Assembly: GCA_026414765.1 (NCBI GenBank)
Contig: JAOAIJ010000015.1
Coordinates: forward strand, 1-64,000
DNA: 64,000 nucleotides
Reading direction: 5' to 3'
From: Clostridia bacterium
GTDB taxonomy: Bacteria; Bacillota; Clostridia; Acetivibrionales; DSM-27016
Shown: positions 46,459 to 56,884 of the stretch, piece by piece
How positions within the stretch are numbered: position 1 is the first letter of the stretch
How the letters are laid out: each line of letters begins with the position of its first letter
Translations under genes and position numbers: made by a program
Notes under the pieces: generated by a model
What the model saw: the letters and a program-made list of their open reading frames with translations, nothing else
Told to the model about the DNA's origin: nothing
Database searches by the model: none

Positions 46459-47919
46459 ATGGCATCAGAAGTTAGAACAAGGTTTGCACCCAGTCCTACG
46501 GGATATATGCATATAGGAAATCTGAGGACGGCTTTATATGAGTATTTGATTGCAAAATCAAAAAATGGAAAATTCATTCTGAGAATAGAGGATACAGATC
46601 AGGACAGATATGTAGAGGGTGCTGTTGATGTAATATATAAAACGTTAAAGCTTACAGGATTAAAGCATGATGAGGGTCCCGACGTAGGTGGTGATTACGG
46701 CCCGTATGTGCAGAGTGAAAGAAAACCCATGTACATGCCTTATGCAAAACAGCTTATTGAAAACGGTAAAGCCTATTACTGCTTTTGCACAAAAGAAAGG
46801 CTTGCCAAACTGAAAGAAGAGCAAGAGACTTTGGGTATTCCTCATAGGTATGATCGGTGCTGCGAAAAACTTGATAAGGAAGAAATAGAGAAGAAGCTTG
46901 CTAACAATGAGACCTTTGTAGTCAGGCAAAAGATGCCCGATACGGGAACTACTACATTTGAAGATTCCGTATATGGAAGCATAACAGTTGAGAACAGTAC
47001 TCTGGATGATCAGATACTGATAAAGTCAGATGGACTTCCAACTTACAATTTTGCAAATGTAATAGATGATCACTTAATGAAAATTACACATGTAGTGAGA
47101 GGGAGTGAATACTTATCTTCTGCACCCAAATATAATCTGCTTTATAATGCTTTTGGATGGGAAGTACCGGTTTACGTACATCTGCCGCTAATTACAAAGC
47201 CTGATGGCACAAAGATAAGTAAAAGGGCGGGAGATGCGTCTTTTGAAGATTTGGTTGCTATGGGCTATCTCGTAGAGGCTGTAATAAACTATGTTGTTCT
47301 GTTAGGTTGGAGTCCTGGAGATAATCAGGAGATATTTTCCTTAAGTGAGCTTGAAAAAGTATTTAGCATAGAAGGTATCAGTAAATCACCGTCTGCCTTC
47401 GACTTTAACAAACTCAACTGGTTTAACGGAGAATATATTAGAAAAATGGGCCTGGATGAATTCCACAAAGTAGTAGAGCCGTATTATGAGGGAGTAATTA
47501 AGAATAAAAATATTGACCTTAAAAAGGTAAGTAAAATTTTACAGGCTAGGGTGGAAATACTAACTACTATTCCTGAAAAAGTGGATTTTCTGGATGAGTT
47601 GCCTGACTATGATGAAGCAATATATATACATAAAAAGATGAAAACTACCTTGGAAAACTCGCTGGAAAGCTTAAGAGCGGCACTTCCGATTTTGGAAGAA
47701 CTTCCTGACTGGAACGAACAGTCTGTTCATGACAGCCTGCTCCAACTGGTGGAAAAAATGGGTATAAAAAACGGACAGATGCTATGGCCTGTAAGGACAG
47801 CCATAACTGGAAAGGATGTAACTCCCGGAGGAGCAATAGAGATTGCAGATATCCTCGGTAAGGAGGAGACCCTGAAGAGGATAAGGCAAGGTATCGAAAA
47901 GCTTTCGGCTAAAGTTTGA
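46459..47919 (+). CDS. gltX: Glutamyl-tRNA synthetase
   Basis: Charges tRNA-Glu; 486 residues, normal length. Class I signatures: [20 protein letters not shown] (HIGH motif, about 9-28) and [10 protein letters not shown] (KMSKS motif, about 252-261). A helical anticodon-binding domain forms the last third. AAAAGGAG precedes ATG 46459. glnS follows after 45 nt, so the two are probably cotranscribed. Confidence 0.97.
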   Translation: MASEVRTRFAPSPTGYMHIGNLRTALYEYLIAKSKNGKFILRIEDTDQDRYVEGAVDVIYKTLKLTGLKHDEGPDVGGDYGPYVQSERKPMYMPYAKQLIENGKAYYCFCTKERLAKLKEEQETLGIPHRYDRCCEKLDKEEIEKKLANNETFVVRQKMPDTGTTTFEDSVYGSITVENSTLDDQILIKSDGLPTYNFANVIDDHLMKITHVVRGSEYLSSAPKYNLLYNAFGWEVPVYVHLPLITKPDGTKISKRAGDASFEDLVAMGYLVEAVINYVVLLGWSPGDNQEIFSLSELEKVFSIEGISKSPSAFDFNKLNWFNGEYIRKMGLDEFHKVVEPYYEGVIKNKNIDLKKVSKILQARVEILTTIPEKVDFLDELPDYDEAIYIHKKMKTTLENSLESLRAALPILEELPDWNEQSVHDSLLQLVEKMGIKNGQMLWPVRTAITGKDVTPGGAIEIADILGKEETLKRIRQGIEKLSAKV

Positions 47920-47964
47920 CATTAATTAAAGATAGCAATAGATATGGTTAAGGAGGATATGGTA

Positions 47965-49683
47965 ATGGCAGGTATAGATGAAAAAGTAGAGAATCCTTTG
48001 GGAGATGATTTGAGTGAGTATTTGAATTTCATTCAGGAATTTGTAACTGAGGACTTAAAGGCAGGCAAGAATGATGGAAGGGTGCACACGAGATTTCCGC
48101 CGGAACCAAACGGGTATCTTCATATTGGTCATGCAAAGGCTATTTGCATAGATTTTGGAATTGCTGAGAAGTTTGGTGGGTTATGTAACCTGCGTTTTGA
48201 TGATACCAATCCGACCAAGGAAGATGTGGAATATGTGGAGTCCATCATGGAAGATGTACGTTGGCTTGGATTTGATTGGGGCAACAGACTTTTCTTTGCT
48301 TCTGACTATTTCGACAAGCTTTATTTGTTCGCAGAAGAACTGATTATGAAAGGACTTGCATATGTTGATGATCTTAGTGTTGATGAAATCAGGGAATATA
48401 GGGGAACCTTGACACAGCCGGGAAAAGAAAGTCCTTATCGCAGCCGTTCTGTTGAGGAAAATCTGGATTTGTTCAGAAGGATGAAGGCGGGTGAGTTTTC
48501 TGACGGCTCGCGTGTTCTCCGTGCAAAAATCGATATGGCATCACCAAATCTTAATATGCGGGACCCCGTTATATATAGAATCAGAAGGGATCACCACCAT
48601 AGAACAGGTGATAAATGGTGTATCTATCCGATGTATGATTTTCAGCATCCGCTTTCTGATTCAATTGAGGGAATAACTCACTCTTTGTGTTCTCTTGAAT
48701 ATGAGGATCACCGTCCACTTTACGATTGGTTTGTGAATAATGTAAGCGTGCCAAGCAAGCCAAGACAGATTGAATTTGCCCGGCTTAACCTTACTTATAC
48801 AGTTATGAGTAAGCGTAAGCTCATAGAGTTGGTTAAGAACGGATATGTATCTGGTTGGGATGATCCAAGAATGCCTACATTATCAGGGCTTCGCAGACGA
48901 GGATATACACCTGAGTCAATAAGAGATTTTTGTGACAGAATAGGTGTTGCAAAAACTGACAGTACAGTAGATACAGCCTTATTAGAGCATTGTATAAGGG
49001 AAGATCTGAACAAGAAGGCTTTACGTGTTATGGCTGTATTAAGACCATTGAAGGTTATAATCGATAATTATCCTGACGGACAGGAAGAGGAGTTGGAGGC
49101 TGATAACAACCCGGAGAATCCGGATTCGGGAACAAGGAAAGTACCGTTTTCCAAAGTAATCTATATAGAGAAGGATGACTTTATGGAAAATCCTCCGAAA
49201 GGTTATTTCCGCCTGTTTCCTGGTGCTGAGGTCAGATTGAAGCATGCATACTTTATAAAATGTATCGATTATAAGAAGGATGAAAGTACAGGTGAAATAA
49301 TAGAAGTACATTGTACTTATGACCCTGACTCAAGGGGAGGGAATTCTCCTGATGGCCGTAAGGTTAAAGGGACTCTTCACTGGGTGTCCGAAAAACATGG
49401 ACTTAATGCAGAGGTAAGACTATACGATAGATTGTTCAGTGTTCAGAATCCGGGCGCGGACGAAGGACGCGACTATAAAGACGAAATGAATCCAAACTCA
49501 CTTGAGGTTTTGACATCCTGCAAAGTTGAACCAAGCCTGGGGGATGCAAAACCTGGAAGCAGATATCAGTTTTTAAGAATGGGTTATTTTTGTACGGATT
49601 CCGGCGATTCAAAACCGGGATTATTGGTTTTCAACCGTGTTGTCGGCTTAAAGGACTCATGGGCCAAGGTGGCAGGGAAGTAA
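47965..49683 (+). CDS. glnS: Glutaminyl-tRNA synthetase
   Basis: Directly charges tRNA-Gln; 572 residues. HIGH motif in [20 protein letters not shown] (about 43-62), KMSKS-like VMSKRKL (about 280), and the two C-terminal anticodon-binding barrels. ATG 47965 is chosen as AAGGAGG lies 8 nt upstream; ATG 47944 and 47959 are too early or too close. Many Firmicutes lack GlnRS and use the GatCAB route, so its presence is notable. Confidence 0.96.
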   Translation: MAGIDEKVENPLGDDLSEYLNFIQEFVTEDLKAGKNDGRVHTRFPPEPNGYLHIGHAKAICIDFGIAEKFGGLCNLRFDDTNPTKEDVEYVESIMEDVRWLGFDWGNRLFFASDYFDKLYLFAEELIMKGLAYVDDLSVDEIREYRGTLTQPGKESPYRSRSVEENLDLFRRMKAGEFSDGSRVLRAKIDMASPNLNMRDPVIYRIRRDHHHRTGDKWCIYPMYDFQHPLSDSIEGITHSLCSLEYEDHRPLYDWFVNNVSVPSKPRQIEFARLNLTYTVMSKRKLIELVKNGYVSGWDDPRMPTLSGLRRRGYTPESIRDFCDRIGVAKTDSTVDTALLEHCIREDLNKKALRVMAVLRPLKVIIDNYPDGQEEELEADNNPENPDSGTRKVPFSKVIYIEKDDFMENPPKGYFRLFPGAEVRLKHAYFIKCIDYKKDESTGEIIEVHCTYDPDSRGGNSPDGRKVKGTLHWVSEKHGLNAEVRLYDRLFSVQNPGADEGRDYKDEMNPNSLEVLTSCKVEPSLGDAKPGSRYQFLRMGYFCTDSGDSKPGLLVFNRVVGLKDSWAKVAGK

Positions 49684-49697
49684 ATATTGGGATTATC

Positions 49698-49732
49698 AGC
49701 TGCCGTTATGTTTTGAATAATGGCAGCTTTTT
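49698..49732 (+). terminator. Terminator after glnS
   Basis: AGCTGCCGTTAT (49698-49709) pairs with ATAATGGCAGCT (49717-49728, one G-T), then T5. Confidence 0.9.
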
Positions 49733-49814
49733 CACACCCTTATATAATTAGCTAGCATTACTGACTAATCTTATACTTCTAAAAAACGGTAAATAGTATT
49801 CTTTCAATAGACTG

Positions 49815-50717
49815 TTAGTGGGCGAATCGTAATGTTTCACCATCCTCAGGGATTGCTATTCTATCCAGCATATTTCTCTTCTTCAAATATTCCCTCAGAT
49901 TATTTCTTGTCAGGCCGCAGTGGTTTATTGCATCCATGTGTACAGTTATGATGTTTGCATAGGGCAGCGTATCAGCTATTGAGACAATATCTTCCGTATT
50001 CATGGTGATGGGCTTGCCAAACAGCATTCTGGCCTCACCGGCATTGGCTACTATAATATCAGGCTTGCAATCATTGAGGGTTTTTCTTAAAGCTTTATCG
50101 TATAGTGCATCTCCTGAAATGAATACAGATTTCTTTCCATTACTTATCAAAAATGATGAAGAATTACCCATGATCTTTCCAAGTAGGCCTGTTCCATGGT
50201 TTGCATCAAATCTGCCGAAAAGTAAATTTTCCCAGACAAATTCCTTTTCAACCGCTGTAACCTTTTTAAAGCCATGCTTTCTAAGTTTGTTCTCATCTGC
50301 AGGCTGGCAGAATATCTGAATATCCTTTGGGAAAAACTTTTGGGCTTCTGTATCGAAATGGTCGAAGTGGTAGTGTGTTATTAATATTGCATCTGCATGC
50401 TGAAGCTCACTAATATTTACCGGCAGGGGAACCATTGGATTTCTCAGTCTGTTTGAAGTCAGGGGAACAGGGGGCAATTTATTTACATCAGATATCATCG
50501 GATCAATCAGTATTTTTTTTGAGTTGATACTTACCATTACAGTTGCATGCCTGATATGCTGAACATATATTTCGTCTTCATTTTCGGGGTCTGTTATGTT
50601 CATATTTAGTTTTGCCGCATTATCCGATATATGGTTGGAAGTGACAAAGATATATCCTTTTAAATATAAGCAGGCTATAATTAACAATGCTATTATGGAA
50701 GCTAATATTATTTTCAT
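49815..50717 (-). CDS. Membrane-anchored metallo-beta-lactamase-fold hydrolase
   Basis: A 300-residue protein with one N-terminal helix (about 3-22). The metal motif THYHFDHFD (about 113-121) is preserved, with later ligands in FDANHG, ISGDALYD and the terminal VHMDAINHCG. It resembles UlaG/NAPE-PLD-like lipid or nucleotide phosphodiesterases (QHIRHATVMVSINSKKILID). Substrate unknown; active site probably faces outside. Single minus-strand gene upstream of, and divergent from, the tRNA operon. Confidence 0.86.
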   Translation of the reverse strand: MKIILASIIALLIIACLYLKGYIFVTSNHISDNAAKLNMNITDPENEDEIYVQHIRHATVMVSINSKKILIDPMISDVNKLPPVPLTSNRLRNPMVPLPVNISELQHADAILITHYHFDHFDTEAQKFFPKDIQIFCQPADENKLRKHGFKKVTAVEKEFVWENLLFGRFDANHGTGLLGKIMGNSSSFLISNGKKSVFISGDALYDKALRKTLNDCKPDIIVANAGEARMLFGKPITMNTEDIVSIADTLPYANIITVHMDAINHCGLTRNNLREYLKKRNMLDRIAIPEDGETLRFAH

Positions 50718-50856
50718 GCCTTTAGACCTCTCTTATCATAATACTACAAACTTAACTTAGGTACCACAGCAACATTATAAAGTATGTAGTAAGTACAATG
50801 TCAATAAGAAATATATTTGACATATGTATGTGCCATAAAATTCCTTCACAAATTCC

Positions 50857-50885
50857 TTGACAAAGATTAACGTACTGTGTATAAT
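50857..50885 (+). promoter_or_regulatory. Consensus promoter of the tRNA-Gly genes
   Basis: TTGACA (50857-50862), 17-bp spacer, TATAAT (50880-50885): a perfect sigma-A promoter, 13 nt before the tRNA. Confidence 0.93.
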
Positions 50886-50898
50886 AACTTTTGCAGAT

Positions 50899-50973
50899 GC
50901 GGGTTTAACTCAGCGGTAGAGTGTCACCTTGCCAAGGTGAAAGTCGCGAGTTCAAATCTCGTAACCCGCTCCA
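50899..50973 (+). tRNA. tRNA-Gly (anticodon GCC), CCA encoded
   Basis: Acceptor GCGGGTT/AACCCGC, D-arm ACTC/GAGT, anticodon stem TCACC/GGTGA with loop TTGCCAA, T-arm GCGAG-TTCAAAT-CTCGT, discriminator T and genomic CCA. All cloverleaf stems close. Confidence 0.97.
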
Positions 50974-50975
50974 TT

Positions 50976-51052
50976 TTAGAGACTGGATGCTGGAAACTGG
51001 GTACTGGAGTAGAATTATTTCCAGTATATGGTTTCCAACATCCAGCTTCTAA
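50976..51052. repeat. Long imperfect hairpin element between the tRNA-Gly genes
   Basis: Arms pair in blocks: TTAGA 50976-50980 with TCTAA 51048-51052; TGGATG 50984-50989 with CATCCA 51039-51044; TGGAAAC 50991-50997 with GTTTCCA 51031-51037; TACTGGA 51002-51008 with TCCAGTA 51020-51026. It looks like a small palindromic (REP/MITE-like) element inserted in the tRNA operon, or a processing signal. Confidence 0.75.
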
Positions 51053-51069
51053 CATTTAGCATCTAATAT

Positions 51070-51143
51070 GCGGGTGTAGTTCAATGGTAGAACATCAGCC
51101 TTCCAAGCTGATTGCGTGGGTTCGATTCCCATCACCCGCTCCA
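51070..51143 (+). tRNA. tRNA-Gly (anticodon TCC), CCA encoded
   Basis: Acceptor GCGGGTG/CACCCGC, D-arm GTTC/GAAC, anticodon stem TCAGC/GCTGA with loop CTTCCAA, T-arm GTGGG-TTCGATT-CCCAT, then T and CCA. A terminator follows directly. Confidence 0.97.
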
Positions 51144-51176
51144 AAATACATCCGGCTGCCGGATGTATTTTTTTTT
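51144..51176 (+). terminator. Terminator of the tRNA operon
   Basis: AAATACATCCGG (51144-51155) pairs with CCGGATGTATTT (51159-51170), 3-nt loop, T9. Confidence 0.95.
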
Positions 51177-51525
51177 GCCTTGTATATTGAATATTTACTT
51201 TATGCATATTATAATGTACTCTGGTATGATTTTTTTCTATATCTTCCTCTATGGGAAGATTTGAAATATATTTTTCTATATAGGTAGTGAGCCTTATCCA
51301 CAATTGTAAATATCCGGAAAAAAAGAGATGTTTTTGTGGGAAAGACCGATTCTACATTTTCAACAGCAGTTGGTTTTTCCGGCAAGGAATGTACTGAATA
51401 CCAACAATACAGCTTTCATTATTTATTTTTTTATTAACTGTATCAGTAACATCGCATCCCATATTTACTCTAGGTGTAAGTAGCGTTATCTATAACAACA
51501 AATTTAAAAGGGAGGTTGTCAACTA
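51177..51525. other. Leader region of the membrane pyrophosphatase gene
   Basis: No gene. ATCTTCC and GGAAGAT form a hairpin near 51240-51260; CCGGAAAAA (51314-51322) and TTTTTCCGG (51374-51382) can pair across 51 nt. A single DnaA-box-like TTATCCACA is at about 51295. AAGGGAGG precedes ATG 51526. Confidence 0.5.
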
Positions 51526-53982
51526 ATGAGTCAAAAAAAGACGAAGAAGTTAACAAAGGCAACGGTAACTGGTTTGATCAGCTTGGTTATGGCAATGTTT
51601 TCACCGGTAATTGCTTTTGCCAGCGAGGCAGATTTGAAATTACCTCAGGAAATCAAATCTGAAAAAATTCTTTATGGCGGTTTTGTTATTACACTATTAG
51701 GGCTTTTATTCGGTTTATACCAGTTTTTAAAAGTTAAAAAGCTGCCGGCGCACAAATCGATGCTTGAGGTGTCAGACGTAATTTACAAGACCTGCTCAGC
51801 GTACCTTAAGCAGCAGGGTAAGTTCTTAGCAATTCTTTTTATATTTATTGGTGCAGCAGTAGCGGGATATTTTGGACTGCTTGCAAAAGATCATGAAGGT
51901 CATGCTCTTTTCGGTATTGGAGGAGTTGCTCTTATACTTTTCTGGACAGTTGTAGGCATAATGGGTTCATATGCTGTTGCAGCATTTGGTATCCGTATGA
52001 ATACTCTTGCAAACAGCAGAATGGCTTTTGCTTCGCTTGAAAAGAATCCGTTAAAACTTCTTAATATTCCTTTGAATGCAGGTATGAGTATAGGAGTTAT
52101 GCTTATTTGTATCGAACTTATAATGATGTTGATCATACTTCTTCTTATGCCTGGAAACCTTGCAGGTGCATGCTTCATAGGTTTTGCTATTGGAGAATCA
52201 CTTGGAGCCTCAGCACTCCGTATAGCCGGAGGAATTTTTACGAAGATAGCGGATATAGGATCTGACTTGATGAAGGTTGTTTTCAAAATTGGTGAGGATG
52301 ATCCGCGTAACCCGGGAGTTATAGCTGACTGTACAGGTGACAATGCCGGAGACAGCGTAGGACCTACTGCAGACGGTTTTGAAACTTATGGTGTAACAGG
52401 TGTTGCTCTTATATCATTTATATTACTTGCTGTGGCTGCAGCAGGGCTTCAAGTTGAACTTCTTGTGTGGATTTTCGCAATGCGTATCTTAATGATAATA
52501 ACATCCGTAGTTTCCTTTTGGATTAATGGAGCTATAAGCAAAGTCAAATATGGAAATAAGGAAGATCTTGATTTTGAACAGCCTCTGACAAACCTTGTTT
52601 GGATTACTTCAGTTTTATCTATAATAGTTACATTTGTTTCAAGCCGCATACTGATTCCTGATATCAACGGGAATACAAATATGTGGTGGATACTTTCAAC
52701 AATAATAAGCTGCGGTACTCTTGGCGGAGCCCTGATACCTGAGTTTACAAAGATATTCACTTCACCTAAATCGGGCCATGTAAATGAAGTGGTTAATTCA
52801 GGTAAAGAAGGTGGAGCTTCACTTACCATTCTTTCCGGTTTTGTTGCAGGAAACTTTAGTGCGTTCTGGAAAGGGCTTGTATTCTTTGCGCTGATGTTTG
52901 TTGCATATTTCCTCAGCACGTTCGGCCTTGGCGACTTCATGATTTATCCTTCAATATTCGCCTTTGGACTTGTTGCATTCGGTTTGTTGGGTATGGGACC
53001 AGTTACAATAGCTGTTGACAGTTATGGTCCTGTAACAGATAATGCTCAGTCGGTTTATGAGCTTTCACTTATTGAGGAAATACCTAATATAGAAAAAGAA
53101 ATACAAAAAGACTTCGGATTCAAGCCTGATTTTGAAAAATCTAAGCATTATCTCGAAGCAAATGACGGAGCAGGAAATACGTTTAAGGCAACTGCAAAGC
53201 CTGTTCTTATCGGAACAGCTGTAGTAGGGGCGACAACTATGATTTTCTCGCTCATACTTATGATACAAAAAACACTTGGTGTTAAGCCGGAAGAATTGCT
53301 TAACCTCCTGAATCCATATGCGATACTCGGTTTCCTGCTTGGCGGTGCTGTAGTTTACTGGTTTACCGGTGCTTCAACGCAGGCTGTTACAGTAGGTGCT
53401 TTCCGTGCAGTAGAGTATATTAAGAGACATATAAACCTCGACCCGAATGCGCCGAAAAAAGCAGATGCAAAGTCATCTACTGAAGTTGTTAAGATATGTA
53501 CACAGTATGCGCAAAAAGGTATGTTTAACATATTTATTGCAATATTCTTCTTTGCACTTGCATTTGCATGTATGTCATCACCATCAGGTATTGGGGGCAA
53601 TAATGCAGTTGCACTCTTTGTAAGTTACCTTATTGCTATAGCAGTATTCGGACTTTATCAGGCAATATTTATGGCAAATGCCGGCGGGTGCTGGGATAAT
53701 GCTAAGAAGGTTGTAGAAGTTGATTTGAAGGCGAAGGGAACTGACCTACATGCTGCTACTGTTGTAGGTGATACAGTAGGAGATCCTTTCAAGGATACTT
53801 CATCAGTTGCTCTAAATCCTATCATCAAGTTTACAACTCTTTTTGGACTTCTTGCCATGGAAATAGCTATTTCCAAAGACTTCAGGGATATAGCACCTTA
53901 CATCGGCGTAGGATTCCTGGTAGTAGCTCTTGTATTTGTATGGCGTTCATTCTATGGTATGAGAATCAAGTCTAATAAATAA
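51526..53982 (+). CDS. hppA: Membrane-bound ion-pumping pyrophosphatase, divergent type
   Basis: Couples PPi hydrolysis to H+ and/or Na+ export. At 818 residues it is longer than the usual 670-720, with an N-terminal signal-like helix and about 16 helices. The pyrophosphate site is recognisable (GEDDPRNPGVIADCTGDNAG, DSVGPTADGFETYG; AVDSYGPVTDNAQ; GDTVGDPFKDTSSVALN). But the canonical GADLVGKVE reads SDLMKVVFK, and the Na+/K+ determinant region reads GNTFKATAKP, with Lys where K+-dependent enzymes have Ala. This suggests K+-independence and membership in a divergent clade; ion specificity is uncertain. Confidence 0.93.
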   Translation: MSQKKTKKLTKATVTGLISLVMAMFSPVIAFASEADLKLPQEIKSEKILYGGFVITLLGLLFGLYQFLKVKKLPAHKSMLEVSDVIYKTCSAYLKQQGKFLAILFIFIGAAVAGYFGLLAKDHEGHALFGIGGVALILFWTVVGIMGSYAVAAFGIRMNTLANSRMAFASLEKNPLKLLNIPLNAGMSIGVMLICIELIMMLIILLLMPGNLAGACFIGFAIGESLGASALRIAGGIFTKIADIGSDLMKVVFKIGEDDPRNPGVIADCTGDNAGDSVGPTADGFETYGVTGVALISFILLAVAAAGLQVELLVWIFAMRILMIITSVVSFWINGAISKVKYGNKEDLDFEQPLTNLVWITSVLSIIVTFVSSRILIPDINGNTNMWWILSTIISCGTLGGALIPEFTKIFTSPKSGHVNEVVNSGKEGGASLTILSGFVAGNFSAFWKGLVFFALMFVAYFLSTFGLGDFMIYPSIFAFGLVAFGLLGMGPVTIAVDSYGPVTDNAQSVYELSLIEEIPNIEKEIQKDFGFKPDFEKSKHYLEANDGAGNTFKATAKPVLIGTAVVGATTMIFSLILMIQKTLGVKPEELLNLLNPYAILGFLLGGAVVYWFTGASTQAVTVGAFRAVEYIKRHINLDPNAPKKADAKSSTEVVKICTQYAQKGMFNIFIAIFFFALAFACMSSPSGIGGNNAVALFVSYLIAIAVFGLYQAIFMANAGGCWDNAKKVVEVDLKAKGTDLHAATVVGDTVGDPFKDTSSVALNPIIKFTTLFGLLAMEIAISKDFRDIAPYIGVGFLVVALVFVWRSFYGMRIKSNK

Positions 53983-53998
53983 TGGTTTGCAGTTTTAG

Positions 53999-54037
53999 GA
54001 AACCATATGAAGTGCTCTTCATATGGTTTCTTTTTTT
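53999..54037 (+). terminator. Terminator after hppA
   Basis: Perfect 14-bp stem GAAACCATATGAAG (53999-54012) with 54017-54030, 4-nt loop, T7. Confidence 0.95.
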
Positions 54038-54138
54038 ATATTTTTGGAGTATAATTGATAGCAGTAGAATTTTGTAAGTAAACTTTAGAAATATTATCCT
54101 TTAAAACCAGAACATAAGAATTTATGGGGGTATTAAAT

Positions 54139-55086
54139 ATGTATTCCGTTACTCTTAGTGAAGTAGTCAAAGAATTTCAACTTGAAGTTATCAGTGATAC
54201 TAAAAATCTGGATGATATTATTATTTATACATCGGATATAAACAGGCCGGGTCTACAACTGGCAGGTTACCTTGAGTATTTTGGAACAGACAGGATACAA
54301 ACTATGGGAAAAGGGGAATCTGCATTTCTTTCACAGTTGACTTCGGATGAGCGCTATAAAAGACTTGATGAGTTTTTTAAGTGTGGTTTTCCTTGCATGG
54401 TTGTAGCCAGAGGACTTGAGATTTTTCCGGAAATGGTGGAAGTATCAAAGAAGTATTCAATACCTGTATTGAGAACAGATGATGTTACCTCAAGATTTTT
54501 AAGCGGTCTTATAAGGTATTTGAATATTCAGCTTGCTCCAAGAACTACCAAGCATGGAGTACTGGTTGAGGTATATGGTGAGGGAATACTCATACTGGGA
54601 GACAGCGGAGTAGGGAAAAGTGAAACTGCACTGGAACTTGTAAAAAGGGGACACAGGCTTGTTGCCGACGATGTTGTAGAAATCAGAAAGGTTTCAGACA
54701 AGACGCTTGTGGGCACAGCTCCTGATATTATAAGGCATTTTATTGAGATTAGGGGTATTGGCATACTTGATGTCAAGAACCTGTATGGTGTGGGCTCAGT
54801 AAAAGTTACTGAAAACATTAACCTCGTAATTCATCTCGAATTCTGGGATACACAAAAGACATATGACAGGCTAGGCTTGGTAGATGAATATACAGACATA
54901 CTTGGGATTATGGTACCTTCACTGAATATACCTGTAAGACCGGGTAGGAATCTGGCAATAATAGTAGAAGTAGCAGCAATGAACAACAGACAGAAAAAGA
55001 TGGGCTATAATGCTGCTAAGGTTTTAAATGAAAGAGTAATGGGAGAAATTAATAAGGATATGAGCAGTGAAGACAAACAACTATAA
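54139..55086 (+). CDS. hprK: HPr kinase/phosphorylase
   Basis: Phosphorylates and dephosphorylates Ser46 of HPr for carbon catabolite control. The 315-residue protein has an N-terminal domain (about 1-130), Walker A GDSGVGKSE (about 153-161), RLVADDVVEI, and the K3/signature segment EIRGIGILDVKNLYG. ATG 54139 is used because GGGGG lies 8 nt upstream; ATG 54124 overlaps it. The HPr gene is about 8 kb downstream in the same orientation. Confidence 0.97.
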   Translation: MYSVTLSEVVKEFQLEVISDTKNLDDIIIYTSDINRPGLQLAGYLEYFGTDRIQTMGKGESAFLSQLTSDERYKRLDEFFKCGFPCMVVARGLEIFPEMVEVSKKYSIPVLRTDDVTSRFLSGLIRYLNIQLAPRTTKHGVLVEVYGEGILILGDSGVGKSETALELVKRGHRLVADDVVEIRKVSDKTLVGTAPDIIRHFIEIRGIGILDVKNLYGVGSVKVTENINLVIHLEFWDTQKTYDRLGLVDEYTDILGIMVPSLNIPVRPGRNLAIIVEVAAMNNRQKKMGYNAAKVLNERVMGEINKDMSSEDKQL

Positions 55087-55101
55087 TCAGGAGGATGAGC
55101 T

Positions 55102-55812
55102 TTGAAAATCGTAGTTGATTCACATACCCATACTGTAGCCAGTGGACATGCATACAGTACTGTACAGGAAATGGCCAGGGAAGCTCCGAATAACGGTATT
55201 AAGATGTTTGCAATAACTGACCATGGTCCGGCTATGCTTGGCGGGCCAAGCTTATACCATTTCGGCAATCTGAAGGTAATACCTTCAGAGCTGTACGACG
55301 TAAGGATAATAAAAGGTGTAGAAGCAAATATTATAGATTTTGACGGCAAAATAGACATGCCTGAAGAGTACTTGAAAAGATTGGATTTTGCAGTAGCAGG
55401 TTTCCATGAAATTTGTATTAAGCCGGCAACGGTCGAGGAGCATACAAATGCGATAATCAATGTACTGAAGAACCCATATATTGATGCAGTTGCACATCCT
55501 GGGAATCCTCAATTCCAGGTGGATGTGGAAAAAGTGGTAAAAGCAGCAAAGGAAAATAATAAGTGTCTGGAGATAAACAACCACTCCTTTATTATCAGGA
55601 CCGGAAGTGAGAAGAACTGCAGGGATTTTGTCTTGATGTGCAAGGAATACGGTGTGAAAGTTGTATGTGGCAGTGATGCCCACATAAGCTTTAGTGTAGG
55701 AAATTTCGGAAAAGTATTAAGTCTCTTTGATGAACTCAAAATGCCTGAGGAACTTGTTCTTAACACTTCAGTAGAAAAATTTGAGCAATATTTGAGAGAA
55801 AAGAAAAAGTGA
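55102..55812 (+). CDS. PHP-domain phosphatase (YcdX-like)
   Basis: A 236-residue polymerase/histidinol-phosphatase-fold protein. Metal motifs DSHTHTVASGHAYST (about 6-20), ITDHGP, AGFHE, AHPGNPQ and GSDAHIS (about 192) match the YcdX subfamily, a trinuclear zinc phosphoesterase. TTG 55102 is the start, with AGGAGG 8 nt upstream. It lies 15 nt after hprK, so cotranscription is likely. Substrate unknown. Confidence 0.9.
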   Translation: MKIVVDSHTHTVASGHAYSTVQEMAREAPNNGIKMFAITDHGPAMLGGPSLYHFGNLKVIPSELYDVRIIKGVEANIIDFDGKIDMPEEYLKRLDFAVAGFHEICIKPATVEEHTNAIINVLKNPYIDAVAHPGNPQFQVDVEKVVKAAKENNKCLEINNHSFIIRTGSEKNCRDFVLMCKEYGVKVVCGSDAHISFSVGNFGKVLSLFDELKMPEELVLNTSVEKFEQYLREKKK

Positions 55813-55889
55813 GATTAATATAAGTGGAAAATTTTCAAGTTTAAAGTGTTTGATCTATATAATATAATTATTACAGGTACTATTCTTAA

Positions 55890-55919
55890 TTGACATTTGG
55901 GAGTATTTTATGCTATAAA
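55890..55919 (+). promoter_or_regulatory. Promoter of the murB-rapZ-yvcK operon
   Basis: TTGACA (55890-55895), 18-bp spacer, TATAAA (55914-55919), 35 nt before murB. Confidence 0.72.
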
Positions 55920-55954
55920 CCATATGTCAATTATTATTTAAGGAGCTGGGGTTA

Positions 55955-56869
55955 TTGATAAATGAGAAAGTTGCAGGTTTAATAAGGAACATAGCAGGCG
56001 AGGAAAACATAAAGATAAATGAACCGATGAAACTGCATACGTCATTCAAGGTTGGCGGACCTGCAGATATTCTTGTAAAACCTGCAAGCGCTGTTGAACT
56101 TGCGAAGATAGTTGATGTCTGTAATAGTTTTGATATGGGTTTTTATATCATGGGTAACGGAACCAATCTTGTAGTCAGGGATAAAGGAGTAAGAGGTGTC
56201 GTTATAAAAATCTTTGAGAATTTCTCAGGGTATTGTGTGAAGGGTGACGTGATAGAGGCAGAGGCCGGATTGCTATTGTCCAGGATATCGAACATTGCCT
56301 TGCAACACAACTTGTCAGGCTTCGAATTTGCTTCAGGAATACCGGGAACACTTGGCGGAGCGGTGGCAATGAACGCAGGTGCTTACGGCGGAGAAATGAA
56401 AGATGTGATTTTAGCGACGGATTACATGGATAAAAACGGACATGTTCATACTGTCGAGGGTGACAAACATGAGTTTGGATATAGAACAAGCTTTATACAA
56501 AGAGAAGGCGGTATTATTCTCAAATCCGTAATTAAGCTGAAAAAGGCTGATAAATCAGAGATTGAAGCAAAAATTACTGATCTTACAAAAAAGAGAACAG
56601 ACAAACAGCCGCTGGATATGCCGAGTGCCGGAAGCGTTTTTAAAAGACCTGAGGGGCACTTTACCGGTAAGCTTATTGAAGATTGCGGACTAAGAGGTTA
56701 TAGGATAGGCGATGCCGAAGTATCCTGCAAGCATTGCGGATTTATTGTAAATGCTGGGGATGCAACTGCAGCAGAAATAATAAAACTGATAGAGTACATC
56801 AAATCAGAGGTGAGAGGGCGGTTTGGTGTAGAGCTTCAGACAGAAGTGAGAATTATTGGAGAGGAATAA
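55955..56869 (+). CDS. murB: UDP-N-acetylenolpyruvoylglucosamine reductase
   Basis: NADPH/FAD enzyme completing UDP-MurNAc synthesis. The 304-residue protein is of the Firmicute MurB type: [33 protein letters not shown], the catalytic region [20 protein letters not shown] and [20 protein letters not shown] with its proton-donor Ser. TTG 55955 starts the gene, with AAGGAG 9 nt before it. It is placed ahead of rapZ (15 nt gap). Confidence 0.97.
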   Translation: MINEKVAGLIRNIAGEENIKINEPMKLHTSFKVGGPADILVKPASAVELAKIVDVCNSFDMGFYIMGNGTNLVVRDKGVRGVVIKIFENFSGYCVKGDVIEAEAGLLLSRISNIALQHNLSGFEFASGIPGTLGGAVAMNAGAYGGEMKDVILATDYMDKNGHVHTVEGDKHEFGYRTSFIQREGGIILKSVIKLKKADKSEIEAKITDLTKKRTDKQPLDMPSAGSVFKRPEGHFTGKLIEDCGLRGYRIGDAEVSCKHCGFIVNAGDATAAEIIKLIEYIKSEVRGRFGVELQTEVRIIGEE

Positions 56870-56884
56870 GCAGGGGAGGTACAA

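Noticed and set aside
51295-51303. DnaA box TTATCCACA
   Set aside because: A single box without dnaA, dnaN or an AT-rich unwinding region does not support an origin.
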